Below, piece by piece: positions 38,825 to 48,016 of a stretch of DNA of 64,000 nucleotides (the stretch's first letter is position 1; each line of letters begins with the position of its first letter). The stretch is taken from NCBI RefSeq assembly GCF_023336735.1, contig NZ_JAMBAQ010000004.1, positions 1-64,000 of the forward strand, read 5' to 3'. Source of the stretch: Moraxella oculi. Its GTDB lineage: Bacteria > Pseudomonadota > Gammaproteobacteria > Pseudomonadales > Moraxellaceae. The position numbers and the translations under genes are program-made. The notes beneath the pieces are model-generated. The model did not search any database and had not been told where the DNA came from. It saw only the letters and a program-made list of their open reading frames with translations.

Positions 38825-39367
38825 ATGGACATTCAAGAACATCTGCCCATCATCGTGGTGCTTGGGGTGATTGGGTTTTTTTTGGGTAATATCTTTGCTT
38901 TAAAGCCCAAAGCTCATGAGATGCGTTCGGCAGATTTTCGCCTGCTCGCTCGCCAGTTTGGATTTAATCCTAAGCTTACCGTGCGTCCAGATTGGTTGCC
39001 TGCCAGACCCCAAAGGCAAAATCATCATGTTGCCAAAATCGACCTTGTGGCAATGTACGGCATCATCAATGATGAATGGCGAATGACCCAATATCGCTTG
39101 GTGCGTCAAGATGGCAGATGGCAGATGATTGGTGGTGCGTTAAGTGATGAATGTCAATCCATCATCAATCAGTTACCAAAGTCTATTGCAAATCATGCCT
39201 TAGCGATACAGTTAAAAGCCAATAATGCGGCACTGTACTGGTCAGATGTTCGCTATCAGGAGCATGAAAAGCATCAGCTCAATACTGACGCTGCCAAAGA
39301 AGACTTGCAGGCGTTGCATCAAGTATTAACAAAATTGGGTGATTGTGTGAGCATGAAAAAGGCTTGA
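38825..39367 (+). CDS. Conserved single-pass membrane protein of unknown function
   Basis: The 180-residue protein has one N-terminal hydrophobic helix (~8-27, HLPIIVVLGVIGFFLGNIFA) and then a soluble domain of about 150 residues with mixed alpha/beta character. The domain contains RPDWLPARPQRQ (~57-68) and WRMTQYRLVRQDGRWQMIGG (~86-105). I do not recognise a named family. It begins 25 bases after ftsK, with GGTTGAAGAG before the ATG, so it is probably co-transcribed with ftsK. Being anchored near a division protein is suggestive only. Confidence 0.75.
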   Translation: MDIQEHLPIIVVLGVIGFFLGNIFALKPKAHEMRSADFRLLARQFGFNPKLTVRPDWLPARPQRQNHHVAKIDLVAMYGIINDEWRMTQYRLVRQDGRWQMIGGALSDECQSIINQLPKSIANHALAIQLKANNAALYWSDVRYQEHEKHQLNTDAAKEDLQALHQVLTKLGDCVSMKKA

Positions 39368-39456
39368 CGCACTGATTTGGGCTTGATCATTGATGCGTTT
39401 GCCATCTTGTCATGCTGGGTTTTGTGTGCTATTTTATAAAAATTGATACGATTTTT

Positions 39457-39484
39457 TTGTCAATTTTTTTTTTGATTGTATGAA
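39457..39484 (+). promoter_or_regulatory. Candidate topA promoter with a T10 tract as spacer
   Basis: TTGTCA (39457-39462) and TATGAA (39479-39484) are 16 bases apart. Ten consecutive T residues (39464-39473) fill most of the spacer. Confidence 0.5.
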
Positions 39485-39517
39485 CCATTTAACAATGAAA
39501 ATAACAAAGGTAACTTC

Positions 39518-42157
39518 ATGGCTGTAAAAACAACGACCAAAAAGACCGACAAGGCCAATAGTGCTAAGCCATTGGCCAAGGGCAAGTCGCTCGTCATTGT
39601 GGAATCGCCTGCCAAAGCTAAGACCATCAATAAATATCTGGGGAATGACTTCATCGTGCGTTCAAGCGTGGGGCATGTGCGAGATTTGCCTGTCTCGGGT
39701 ACTGATAGAGCCAAGAATAAAGACGATGAAACAGGGTTGAGTCGTGAAGAAAAAGCCCAGCGTGCTTTGGTGCGTCGCATGGGGGTGGATCCTGAACATG
39801 ACTGGCGGGCGGTATATGAAATTTTACCCAATAAAACTAAGGTTATTAAGGAATTAAAATCCTTGGCCAAAGATGCTGGTGCTATTTATTTGGCAACGGA
39901 CTTAGATAGGGAGGGTGAGGCAATTGCCTGGCATCTCAAAGAAGTCATTGGTGGTGATGATGCCAAATATAGCCGTGTGGTGTTCAATGAAATCACCAAA
40001 ACTGCCGTACAAAACGCTTTTCAGCAGCCTGCCAAAATCAATCTTGACCGTGTTCATGCCCAGCAGGCACGCCGATTTTTAGATCGTGTCGTAGGATTTA
40101 TGGTGTCGCCACTCTTATGGGCGAAAGTGGCTCGTGGCTTGTCGGCTGGTCGTGTTCAATCGGTGGCGACTCGTTTGGTGGTGGAGCGAGAAAGGCAGAT
40201 TCGGGCGTTTGTTCCTGTGGAGTACTGGGAAATACACACCAACAACATCGCCGCTGGCGAAAACCTACGCCTAGAAGCGACCAAATATCAAGGAAAGACC
40301 TTAAGGCTTGCTAATAAAGAGCAGACCGATGGCGTTGTTGATGCCCTAAATCAAGCCGATTTCATCGTCTCTGCCATTGACGAAAGACCTACACAATCAA
40401 AAGCATCTGCACCTTTCATCACATCAACCTTACAGCAGGTTGCCAGCACTCGCCTAGGTTTTAGTGTCAAAAAAACGATGATTCTTGCTCAGCGTCTGTA
40501 TGAAGCAGGTCATATTACTTACATGCGTACAGACTCGACATTTTTAAGTCAAGATGCTTTGGTGGCGGTGCGTACGCATATTGAGCAACATTATGGCAAT
40601 GCCTATTTGCCAGAAAAGCCAAATTTTTATGGAAATAAGCAAAATGCCCAAGAGGCACATGAGGCGATTCGCCCATCTGATGTTACCATCAAGTCCAGCC
40701 AGCTGACAACGATGGAAAGAGATGCTCAGCGTCTGTATGAGCTGATTTGGCGACAGTTTGTGGCATGCCAAATGACTCCTGCTCGGTATCGCTCGGTCAG
40801 CCTTATTGTTAAGGCAGGTGATGTGGAACTAAAAGCCAAGGGTAGAACCCTTGTCTTTGATGGCTACACCAAAGTACAACCACCTGCCAAAAGTGATGAT
40901 GTGTTACTGCCTGATGTTCAAGTGGGTGAGAGATTGCCACTTGTGAGTGTAGAGCCAAGTCAGCACTTTACTAAGCCGCCAGCCAGATATTCTGAAGCCA
41001 GTCTTGTCAAAGAACTAGAAAGCCTTGGTATAGGCAGACCTTCAACCTATGCTTCCATCATCTCAACGATTCAAGAGCGTGGCTATGTTCGATTGGAAAA
41101 TAAACGCCTGTATGCAGAAAAGATGGGCGACATTGTTACTGAACGATTGGTGGAGAGCTTTCCAGATTTGATGGATTATGCGTTCACGGCAGGTCTTGAG
41201 GATAAGCTGGATGAGGTTGCTCAAGGTCATCAAGACTGGAAGCGAGTGCTTGATAATTTTTATGGCGATTTTAAGGGAAGGCTTGATACTGCCAAAGGCA
41301 AAGATGGCATGCGTCCAAATAATCCAACCAATGTGCCAGACATTCATTGTGACTTGTGTGACCGTCCAATGCAAATTCGCACGGGTTCAACAGGTGTGTT
41401 TTTGGGCTGTACAGGTTACAATTTGCCACCAAAAGAACGCTGCAAGGGTACAAAAAACCTGATGCCAGTTGCTTCTTTTGTCTTTGATGTTGAAGTTGAA
41501 GACGACTCGGCGGAAGTGAACGCACTGATGGAAAAGAAACGCTGTTCAAAATGCAACGCCGCTATGGAAGGCTACATCGTTGATGGTGGTCTAAAACTAC
41601 ACATCTGTGGCAACAACCCAGATTGTGATGGGTATTTGCTAGAAAAAGGTGTGTTTGAGATGTCCGGGGCTGGTAACAAAGATGATGCGCCAAGCATTCC
41701 GTGTGATAAATGTGATGGGCAGATGAGTCTAAAAACAGGTCGATTTGGGGCATATTTTGCCTGCAACAGCTGTAAGAATACTCGCAAGATGCTTAAAAAT
41801 GGCGAACCTGCACCACCAAGAATGGCGGCAATTGCAATGCCGCAATTGCGTTCAACAAAGTTTGATGACCATTATGTATTGCGTGAGGGAGCGACTGGCT
41901 TATTTTTGGCGGCCAGCAAATTCCCTAAAATTCGTGAAACTCGCCCACCAAAACTTGCTGAATTGCGTCCAATCAAAGAGCAGTTAGAAGATAAATTTCA
42001 ATATCTGTTCTTGGCACCTGATGTGGATGATGAGGGCAATCCTACCATTTTACGCTGGTCTCGTAAAAATGCCGAGCAATACATTGGCTCTGAAAAAAAC
42101 GGTAGGGCAACTCGTTTTGCTTTGGTGTGGCGAAATGATGCTTGGGTAAAAGAGTGA
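39518..42157 (+). CDS. topA: DNA topoisomerase I (type IA)
   Basis: The enzyme relaxes negative supercoils. The start is ATG 39518 (879 residues), with AAAGG upstream; the TTG extension from 39476 overlaps the likely promoter. The Toprim domain begins [19 protein letters not shown] (~24-42), with the acidic triad region [13 protein letters not shown] (~127-139). The catalytic Tyr lies in [10 protein letters not shown] (~330). Three Cys4-type zinc-binding segments follow (~607 CDLCDR, ~672 CSKCNA, ~730 CDKCDG), and then a basic C-terminal tail. Length matches E. coli TopA (865). Confidence 0.98.
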   Translation: MAVKTTTKKTDKANSAKPLAKGKSLVIVESPAKAKTINKYLGNDFIVRSSVGHVRDLPVSGTDRAKNKDDETGLSREEKAQRALVRRMGVDPEHDWRAVYEILPNKTKVIKELKSLAKDAGAIYLATDLDREGEAIAWHLKEVIGGDDAKYSRVVFNEITKTAVQNAFQQPAKINLDRVHAQQARRFLDRVVGFMVSPLLWAKVARGLSAGRVQSVATRLVVERERQIRAFVPVEYWEIHTNNIAAGENLRLEATKYQGKTLRLANKEQTDGVVDALNQADFIVSAIDERPTQSKASAPFITSTLQQVASTRLGFSVKKTMILAQRLYEAGHITYMRTDSTFLSQDALVAVRTHIEQHYGNAYLPEKPNFYGNKQNAQEAHEAIRPSDVTIKSSQLTTMERDAQRLYELIWRQFVACQMTPARYRSVSLIVKAGDVELKAKGRTLVFDGYTKVQPPAKSDDVLLPDVQVGERLPLVSVEPSQHFTKPPARYSEASLVKELESLGIGRPSTYASIISTIQERGYVRLENKRLYAEKMGDIVTERLVESFPDLMDYAFTAGLEDKLDEVAQGHQDWKRVLDNFYGDFKGRLDTAKGKDGMRPNNPTNVPDIHCDLCDRPMQIRTGSTGVFLGCTGYNLPPKERCKGTKNLMPVASFVFDVEVEDDSAEVNALMEKKRCSKCNAAMEGYIVDGGLKLHICGNNPDCDGYLLEKGVFEMSGAGNKDDAPSIPCDKCDGQMSLKTGRFGAYFACNSCKNTRKMLKNGEPAPPRMAAIAMPQLRSTKFDDHYVLREGATGLFLAASKFPKIRETRPPKLAELRPIKEQLEDKFQYLFLAPDVDDEGNPTILRWSRKNAEQYIGSEKNGRATRFALVWRNDAWVKE

Positions 42158-42188
42158 AGCTTATGTTGACTGTTGGAGTGAATGAGAA

Positions 42189-42737
42189 ATGACCTTAAAA
42201 AAATCTTTGATGATGTTTGTCTTATTATCTGCCATGTGGTATGCACCATTAGCATCCGCTCTGGTGCCTGCCACTGTGCCACATGTGATGCTGGATGAGT
42301 ATCTTGGCGAGTGGTATGAAATTGGTAGATTGCCCATGCCATTTCAAAATAAATGTGTGGCCAAAGTCAAAGCCACTTACACACTAAAATCAAGCAATAC
42401 CATCAGTATTAAAAACGAATGTTTGACGCACAAGGGCAGCATCAGTGTCGCCAATGGTGAAGCTTATGTGGTTGATGACACCAATGCCAAACTGAAAGTC
42501 TCATTCTTACCATCGTTTCTTAAAAAGTTGCCATTTGGGCGGGCTGACTATTGGGTGCTGGCTCTAGATGGTGAAGGTGGTAGCTATCAATCAGCTTTGG
42601 TGGGTACGCCCAATCATAAATACCTATGGATTTTGTCTCGTGATAAAACGCTTGGTGATGATGATTATGAGCGATATTTACAAATCGCCAAGCAAAACGG
42701 CTATGATGTGCGGCTTTTTCAAAAAACCGTTCAGTGA
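42189..42737 (+). CDS. Bacterial lipocalin (Blc-like), secreted form
   Basis: The 182-residue protein has a signal peptide (~1-25, ending ASALVPA). It carries the lipocalin signature YLGEWYEIGRLP (~37-48), where the Trp in GxW is conserved. Later blocks ADYWVLALD and YLWILSRDK match the Blc/ApoD group. A typical lipoprotein Cys is missing, so it is probably periplasmic and not anchored in the outer membrane, unlike E. coli Blc. It probably binds fatty acids or lysophospholipids. It starts 31 bases after topA and may be read from the same transcript. It converges on rlmA. Confidence 0.88.
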   Translation: MTLKKSLMMFVLLSAMWYAPLASALVPATVPHVMLDEYLGEWYEIGRLPMPFQNKCVAKVKATYTLKSSNTISIKNECLTHKGSISVANGEAYVVDDTNAKLKVSFLPSFLKKLPFGRADYWVLALDGEGGSYQSALVGTPNHKYLWILSRDKTLGDDDYERYLQIAKQNGYDVRLFQKTVQ

Positions 42738-42790
42738 TTGATGTCAATCAAAAAATATGGCTGGGTAAATATCCTTGATAAAACAGTGTG

Positions 42791-43612
42791 TTATTGAGAT
42801 GATTTTTTGAATAAATACACACAAAATTGAGCATTGACTTGAAAGCTATCTTGGGATTTTAATGCTGCTTTGTGTTCTAATTTTGCTTTATAAGTATAAG
42901 GTGTCATGTCAATCAAATCGGTCAAAGACTGCTGGTCTAGCATCATTGGTGCATTCACATGCCATTCATCGATAAGTGTGAATTCAGGAGAAAGTTCTGC
43001 GATGAATTTTTTGGGGTTGTGTTGTTTGACCACATTAAATAACTTGGCTCGCATCGCATGCAAATGATTTGGTGCTGGCGTTGCGACCAACACATGCCCT
43101 TTTGCTTGCAACGCCCTAAGCATCTCTGCTTTTGGCAAGGGGCTAAAAAAACTGGTGCAAATATCCATGCTGCCATCAGCCACAGGTAAAACCTTACCTG
43201 TACCAACTACCCATGAGACATTGCCAAAATAAGCCTGTCTTTTGTGAGCTTTGGCAGCAGCGATGATGGCTACTTTAGCAATGTCCAGTCCGATGACATG
43301 CCTGCCATCACCAGCCAAATGCTGGGTATAATAACCTTCGCCACAACCGATGTCTAGTATCGTCTTTGGCGATAGGTCTTTGATGATGGTCGCAATTTTA
43401 TCGCGTAATGGCTGATAATGCCCATTGGATAAAAATCGCCTGCGAGCTTGCACTGATTTTGGCGTATCTCCTGCATGATGACTGTTTTTGTGCTGAACGA
43501 CATGCAGATTGACATAGCCGTCCTTACTGATGTCATAGCTGTGTCGGTTTTGGCAAATGTAGGTCTTATCCTGTAATGTTAAGAGAGTGTGGCAGATGGG
43601 GCAGGTAAGCAT
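42791..43612 (-). CDS. rlmA: 23S rRNA (guanine-N1)-methyltransferase, RlmA family
   Basis: The 273-residue SAM-dependent methyltransferase has an N-terminal zinc finger (CPICHTLL ... CQNRHSYD, ligands C5, C8, C21 and H25 by position) typical of RlmA. The next part, KDGYVNLH, matches the family signature. The SAM site is TILDIGCGEGYYTQHL (~84-99). The family methylates G745 or G748 in helix 35 of 23S rRNA near the exit tunnel. The gene stands alone between lipocalin (convergent) and yaaA. Confidence 0.9.
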   Translation of the reverse strand: MLTCPICHTLLTLQDKTYICQNRHSYDISKDGYVNLHVVQHKNSHHAGDTPKSVQARRRFLSNGHYQPLRDKIATIIKDLSPKTILDIGCGEGYYTQHLAGDGRHVIGLDIAKVAIIAAAKAHKRQAYFGNVSWVVGTGKVLPVADGSMDICTSFFSPLPKAEMLRALQAKGHVLVATPAPNHLHAMRAKLFNVVKQHNPKKFIAELSPEFTLIDEWHVNAPMMLDQQSLTDLIDMTPYTYKAKLEHKAALKSQDSFQVNAQFCVYLFKKSSQ

Positions 43613-43800
43613 GAGTGATCCAAATTTTTCTTACGATTGATGTTTTATTGTCTTTTTGTGTGGGTGGTTGCCATCAGTCTTTAATGATGACGCCAAACAT
43701 TTGACTTGCTTTTTAAAATGTCATTTTTTTTCGCCATTATTTTTGGGTTTTAGTGTCTGTTGGGATTAAAACAAGCCACTAAAATCAAAGTCCTTAACTT

Positions 43801-44583
43801 TTATTTTGACTCATCTCTTTTAAATATCCATTCGGTATCTGTGCTTGCCAAGTCATCAAAATAATAACCATCAACATCAAAATTCTTTAAGTGTTCTGGG
43901 TTGGTGATGGTGTTTTTGGCAGCGAAATTCACCATCAGGCCACGAGCTTTTTTGGCATAAAAGCTGATGATTTTATACTGCCCATTTTTTTGGTCAAGAA
44001 ATTTTGGCGTGATGATGCTGGCATTAATTTTTTGTGGATTGATTGCTTTATAGTATTCGTTGGAGGCTAAGTTAACCAAGACATCATCGCCACTTTCATG
44101 AATGCGTTGATTGACCAAATTGGTAATCAAATCTCCCCAATGGTGATACAGATCATCAGCATCGCCAACTTTTAATTTTGTACCCATCTCTAGGCGGTAA
44201 GGCATCATCAAATCCAGCGGTTTTAATAGCCCATACAATCCTGATAATATCCCCAGATGTTTGTTTAAATAAAGCATTTGTTCTTGGTTGAGTGCATAGG
44301 CGTCCAGCCCTGTATAGACATCGCCATCAAATAGATAGGCGGCAGGCTTGGCAGCGTGATCAAAAGGGTAGGTCCAGGCTTGATTACGCATGACATTGAG
44401 CTGGGCAATGTTGGCGGATATGTGCATGAGTTCTTGAAGGTCTATGACATCTTTGGTCTTTAAAGTTGTCATCAAATCAATGGCATGCTCAATGAGAGCG
44501 GGCTGGCTGTATTGAGTGTCAAGGCTTAGTGGGACAGGGGTTTTTTCATCTAGGTTTTTGGCAGGAGACAATAAGAAGTACAT
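43801..44583 (-). CDS. yaaA: Peroxide stress protein YaaA (DUF328)
   Basis: The 260-residue protein matches YaaA: MYFLLSPAKNLDEKTP at the N-terminus, the central LSGLYGLLKPLDLMMPYRLEMGTKL (~93-117, here written as a motif of Leu/Tyr/Gly, Pro and Arg), and ISFYAKKARGLM (~203). In E. coli YaaA belongs to the OxyR regulon and limits free iron during H2O2 stress, and the family has DNA-binding properties. The gene stands alone on the minus strand. I see no clear OxyR box upstream. Confidence 0.93.
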   Translation of the reverse strand: MYFLLSPAKNLDEKTPVPLSLDTQYSQPALIEHAIDLMTTLKTKDVIDLQELMHISANIAQLNVMRNQAWTYPFDHAAKPAAYLFDGDVYTGLDAYALNQEQMLYLNKHLGILSGLYGLLKPLDLMMPYRLEMGTKLKVGDADDLYHHWGDLITNLVNQRIHESGDDVLVNLASNEYYKAINPQKINASIITPKFLDQKNGQYKIISFYAKKARGLMVNFAAKNTITNPEHLKNFDVDGYYFDDLASTDTEWIFKRDESK

Positions 44584-44772
44584 CTGAGATTTCCAATGTT
44601 GATGATGGTTGTTTTAAATGCGATTCACACAGATGCCTTATTATAGGTAAAATTTGCCAAAACGCAAAATTAAATCCATCAAGCTGGTTGGTTGATTTTT
44701 TGATTGACTTGTCTTGGGGTGTCAAATTTGCTATGCTCAAGCATGTCCAATCTGATAAGCAAGGAGAGTGCC

Positions 44773-45813
44773 ATGACAGATTTGATTAATGCTCATAAAA
44801 TCCTTACCAAAGATGGCAAAATGATTGGTGTCATCATGCTGAACAACCCAAAGGCTCTTAATGCTCAAAATCTTGACATGGTGCAGACTGTCAGACAGGT
44901 GTTGAGAGCATGGCGAGATGACAAAGGCGTTGTCGTCATTGTCATTCATGGGGCGGGGAATCGTGCGTTGTGTGCAGGGGGCGACATCAAGTCGCTGGCA
45001 CAGGCTCATGATGTGGACAGTGTGCGACAGTTTTTCGAGCAAGAATATGAACTGATGGCAATGCTGTATGAATACCCAAAACCAGTGTTGGCATGGGGTC
45101 ATGGCGTGGTGATGGGTGGTGGATTGGGCTTGTTGTCAGCGTGTAGTCATAAGGTAGTAACCGCCGATACGATGATGGCAATGCCTGAGGTGTCTATTGG
45201 GCTGTTTCCTGATGCAGGGGGTTCGTGGTTTTTGAATCGCATGATGGGGAAGGTGGGGTTGTTTTTGGGTTTGACTGGTGGTCGTTTTCATGGAGTGGAT
45301 GCGTTGTACTTAGGCTTGGGTGATGCGTATTTGGAAAATGAGCATTTTGATGCGGTCTTAGAAGCTCTGGTTGATAATGATTGGCAGGGCAATCACCATG
45401 GTGAGGTATCGAAGATTTTGACACATTTTCACAAAAATCCCACCAAGTCCAGTCAAGTCATCGAATGCTTTCATGAAATCAACCATCTGATGAATCAAGG
45501 AACACTCATGGAGGTGGATAAAGCGTTAAAAAATTATCAAGGCGATAGTCCATTCATCAAAAATGCCATTGACAGTTATCTGAAAGGTTCGGACACGACC
45601 AAAGCAATCACTTGGCGGTTGTATCATGGCATGAGACCCAAATCGATTCGCCAAATGTTTGAGATTGAAAACATGGTGGCAGTTCATTGTGTTATTCAGG
45701 GTGATTTTAAAGAAGGTGTGCGAGCCTTATTGATTGATAAAGACAAAAACCCACAATGGCGATACACGCTTGACAACATGCCAGATGGGTGGATTGATGG
45801 GTTTTTTGAGTGA
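44773..45813 (+). CDS. Enoyl-CoA hydratase-family protein, probably 3-hydroxyisobutyryl-CoA hydrolase
   Basis: The start is ATG 44773 (346 residues) with AAGGAG at 44761-44766; a longer frame exists upstream but lacks a ribosome site. The crotonase fold is clear: an oxyanion-hole segment NRALCAGGDIKSL (~58-70), GHGVVMGGGLGL (~103-114) and MPEVSIGLFPDAGGSWFL (~129-146). The PEVxIGLFPDxG block and a C-terminal ~130-residue extension match the HIBYL-CoA hydrolase subgroup used in valine degradation. No other valine-pathway gene is near it, so the substrate is inferred. Confidence 0.85.
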   Translation: MTDLINAHKILTKDGKMIGVIMLNNPKALNAQNLDMVQTVRQVLRAWRDDKGVVVIVIHGAGNRALCAGGDIKSLAQAHDVDSVRQFFEQEYELMAMLYEYPKPVLAWGHGVVMGGGLGLLSACSHKVVTADTMMAMPEVSIGLFPDAGGSWFLNRMMGKVGLFLGLTGGRFHGVDALYLGLGDAYLENEHFDAVLEALVDNDWQGNHHGEVSKILTHFHKNPTKSSQVIECFHEINHLMNQGTLMEVDKALKNYQGDSPFIKNAIDSYLKGSDTTKAITWRLYHGMRPKSIRQMFEIENMVAVHCVIQGDFKEGVRALLIDKDKNPQWRYTLDNMPDGWIDGFFE

Positions 45814-45950
45814 GTAAGAGGACTGAGTGAGGTGTGTGCTTAATTGTTAATGTAATCATCTTGTGGATCAAGTCGCATGAGATGATGGCATTGATGACAA
45901 AAATCCTAACTTTCTCTTCAAATTCATGTACAATACGCCCAGCACAAGCG

Positions 45951-46067
45951 ATGATGCCAGAAGTTGACTTTACCATAAAGATTAAGGTGGGTTGTGGTCT
46001 GCCGTATGATCAGGTGAGTGGCATGTGCGATGTTTTAAATTTTGTCAGTGAGTGTTGTAAAGCATGA
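45951..46067 (+). CDS. Possible 38-residue Cys-rich peptide coupled to the next gene
   Basis: A small frame, MMPEVDFTIKIKVGCG followed by 22 residues, holds four Cys and ends CCKA. It stops in an ATGA overlap with the next gene, which lacks its own ribosome site. No Shine-Dalgarno sequence precedes this frame either. TACAAT at 45929-45934 could be a -10 box for a short transcript. It may be a real coupled peptide or just leader sequence. Confidence 0.3.
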   Translation: MMPEVDFTIKIKVGCGLPYDQVSGMCDVLNFVSECCKA

Positions 46068-46498
46068 TGAGTATGTTTGGTGAATTGGATTTTGGGCGGA
46101 TGTATGTACTTGCCAGTCTGGTGGTGGCGGTGCTGCTGTGGATTGAAACGACTTGGATACTAAACAACCAAGGAAAATTGCCACAAAAAAGCAGTTTTGC
46201 CATCATCAGTCTTATCACTTCATCGTGGTTGGTCGTGTCAGGCTTGGCGTTGTTTTTCTTAGATTTTACTAACTTACAGATGAGTGTGCCTGTTTCTTAT
46301 GGCATTTATTTTTTGGTGAGCTGGATTTATGGTGCTAAGCTGATTTCTGTGGCTGATGTTGACGACCCCATGGATTTGGTGATGCCTCCCAAATATTTAA
46401 ATTTTGGTCGATCATTCGCTCTGGTCTTTGCGTTGTTGTGTGTTTTTGTGATTAGCAGTTCTTATTTGCCAATTGCTGCGGTGTTTGGTTATAAATAA
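46064..46498 (+). CDS. Small four-helix membrane protein of unknown function
   Basis: The 144-residue protein has four predicted membrane helices (~12-30, ~45-67, ~75-95 and ~118-140), short loops and no signal peptide. A charged segment, VADVDDPMDLVMPPKY, sits between helices three and four. I do not recognise the family. It has several possible ATG starts (46064, 46067, 46073), none with a strong ribosome site. It lies between the hydratase-family gene and the cold-shock gene, on the same strand as both, without evident functional link. Confidence 0.7.
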   Translation: MMSMFGELDFGRMYVLASLVVAVLLWIETTWILNNQGKLPQKSSFAIISLITSSWLVVSGLALFFLDFTNLQMSVPVSYGIYFLVSWIYGAKLISVADVDDPMDLVMPPKYLNFGRSFALVFALLCVFVISSSYLPIAAVFGYK

Positions 46499-46540
46499 AT
46501 GCTGTTTTCTTAAAATAATTCCCCTTTTGAAGGTGAAGTT

Positions 46541-46549
46541 TGTTATACT
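46541..46549 (+). promoter_or_regulatory. Extended -10 promoter for the cold-shock gene
   Basis: TG-T-TATACT is an extended -10 box. Transcription from near 46556 would give a leader of about 235 bases before the ATG at 46790, the size seen in cspA-type mRNAs whose leader folds differently in the cold. Confidence 0.6.
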
Positions 46550-46555
46550 TAAACA

Positions 46556-46789
46556 TGGTATTTATGTACCATTAGTAGCTTTTGCACAGTGCCTTTGGCG
46601 GATGTAAAAACGACTTTAAAACTTGTACATGAGTGGGTTTTTGGGCGTATTTGAGCAATATTTGAACATTGTTTTGTATTGGTTGAAAATTAAGCGTCTT
46701 TGATACTAAGGCTTTTTGCAGTTTTGGCAACATAAATATTTAAGTCTGGTAATTTTTGCCACATTTTCAATCATATAGGAAAATTTGCT
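46556..46789 (+). promoter_or_regulatory. Long 5' leader of the cold-shock mRNA
   Basis: The stretch has no ORF and ends with AGGAAAATTTGCT before the ATG. Long leaders of this kind are known to act as thermosensors in cspA mRNAs; here the role is inferred from length and position only. Confidence 0.5.
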
Positions 46790-47002
46790 ATGTCAAATAA
46801 AGTTCAAGGTACGGTCAAGTGGTTCAATGAGGCCAAGGGTTTTGGTTTTATCGCTCAAGATAATGGCGGTCAAGATGTTTTTGCTCATTACAGTGCCATC
46901 ACTGGTAGTGGATTTAAGACTTTGGCTGAAGGTCAAAAGGTCGCTTTTATCCCAAGTGAAGGTAAAAAAGGTCCTCAAGCTGAAGAAATTGAGAAAATAT
47001 GA
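46790..47002 (+). CDS. CspA-family cold-shock protein
   Basis: The 70-residue single-domain OB-fold protein has RNP1 KGFGFIAQ (~17-24) and RNP2 VFAHYSAI (~31-38), plus the GTVKWFN start. It binds single-stranded RNA or DNA and melts secondary structure. The full length matches CspA/CspD proteins. Several paralogues are usual, so no exact symbol is assigned. AGGAAA precedes the ATG, and a strong terminator follows 20 bases after the stop codon. A long leader precedes it. Confidence 0.97.
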   Translation: MSNKVQGTVKWFNEAKGFGFIAQDNGGQDVFAHYSAITGSGFKTLAEGQKVAFIPSEGKKGPQAEEIEKI

Positions 47003-47021
47003 TCGCTGCCGTTTGAGCACT

Positions 47022-47050
47022 AAAGCACCCACTGTTTGGGTGCTTTTTTT
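47022..47050 (+). terminator. Terminator after the cold-shock gene
   Basis: AAGCACCC (47023-47030) and GGGTGCTT (47038-47045) form the stem, followed by TTTTT. Confidence 0.9.
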
Positions 47051-47112
47051 GAATGGTATGAACTTGGTCATTTGATTTGGATAAAAAATGACTGTGCGTT
47101 CATGATAAATAT

Positions 47113-47141
47113 TTGACCAAGGTTGGGAAATTTTAGACAAT
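47113..47141 (+). promoter_or_regulatory. Promoter of etfBA
   Basis: TTGACC (47113-47118) and GACAAT (47136-47141) are 17 bases apart, about 72 bases before the etfB TSS-to-ATG region. Confidence 0.65.
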
Positions 47142-47219
47142 CGTTCTAGCATAAAACAATCAAGTGTGATATATTTTATCAAATTCGCTTTTAAAAAATC
47201 TACAAAAAACGGAGTCCTT

Positions 47220-47969
47220 ATGAAAGTATTAGTTGCTGTCAAGCGCGTTATTGACCATAATGTCAAAGTGCGTGTCAAAGCTGATGAGACGGGCGTAGAG
47301 CTTGCCAATGCTAAAATGAGTGTCAATCCATTTTGTGAAATCGCCATTGAGGAGGCGGTGCGTCTCAAAGAAAAAGGCGTGGCAACTGAAATCATCGCTG
47401 TGTCGGTGGGTACGACACAATCTCAAGAGCAAATCCGCTCGGCTTTGGCATTGGGTGCTGACCGTGGCATATTGATTGAAACTGATGAAAAACCATATCC
47501 ACTACAAGTCGCTAAAATCTTAAAAAGCGTGGCAGAGTCTGAAGATGCCCAACTCATTCTCTTGGGTAAGCAGGCGATTGACGATGATAATAACCAAACA
47601 GGTCAGATGCTTTCAGCCTTAATGTCTGCTTCGCAAGGTACTTTTGCATCTGAAGTGGTGGTTGAGGGTGATAAAGTGATGGTAACGCGTGAGATTGACG
47701 GTGGCTTGCAAACAGTTGAGTTGACGCTGCCCGCCATCATCACCACAGACCTTCGCTTGAATGAACCTCGCTTTCCAAAGCTGCCAAACATCATGGCCGC
47801 CAAGAAAAAGCCAATCGACATCAAAAAACCAGCCGACTTTGGTGTGGAAATGACTTCCAAACTGACCACTTTGAAAGTCAAAGCACCAGCAGAGCGTGGC
47901 GTGGGCGTGAAAGTGGCAAGCGTTGATGAATTGATCGATAAGCTAAAAAACGAAGCCAAGGTCATCTGA
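47220..47969 (+). CDS. etfB: Electron transfer flavoprotein beta subunit
   Basis: The beta subunit forms a heterodimer with EtfA. It carries AMP and passes electrons from acyl-CoA and related dehydrogenases to ETF:ubiquinone oxidoreductase. The start is ATG 47220 (249 residues), with GGAG at 47211-47214. The N-terminus [20 protein letters not shown] and the central [12 protein letters not shown] and [16 protein letters not shown] segments are typical. etfA follows 47 bases downstream in one operon. Confidence 0.97.
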   Translation: MKVLVAVKRVIDHNVKVRVKADETGVELANAKMSVNPFCEIAIEEAVRLKEKGVATEIIAVSVGTTQSQEQIRSALALGADRGILIETDEKPYPLQVAKILKSVAESEDAQLILLGKQAIDDDNNQTGQMLSALMSASQGTFASEVVVEGDKVMVTREIDGGLQTVELTLPAIITTDLRLNEPRFPKLPNIMAAKKKPIDIKKPADFGVEMTSKLTTLKVKAPAERGVGVKVASVDELIDKLKNEAKVI

Positions 47970-48016
47970 CATCAAGATATTTTCATCATCATTAATAAAA
48001 TTTCAAAGGAAAAATC

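Noticed and set aside
45707-45976. An 89-residue minus-strand frame after the hydratase-family gene
   Set aside because: It overlaps the well-supported 3' end of that gene and has no ribosome site.
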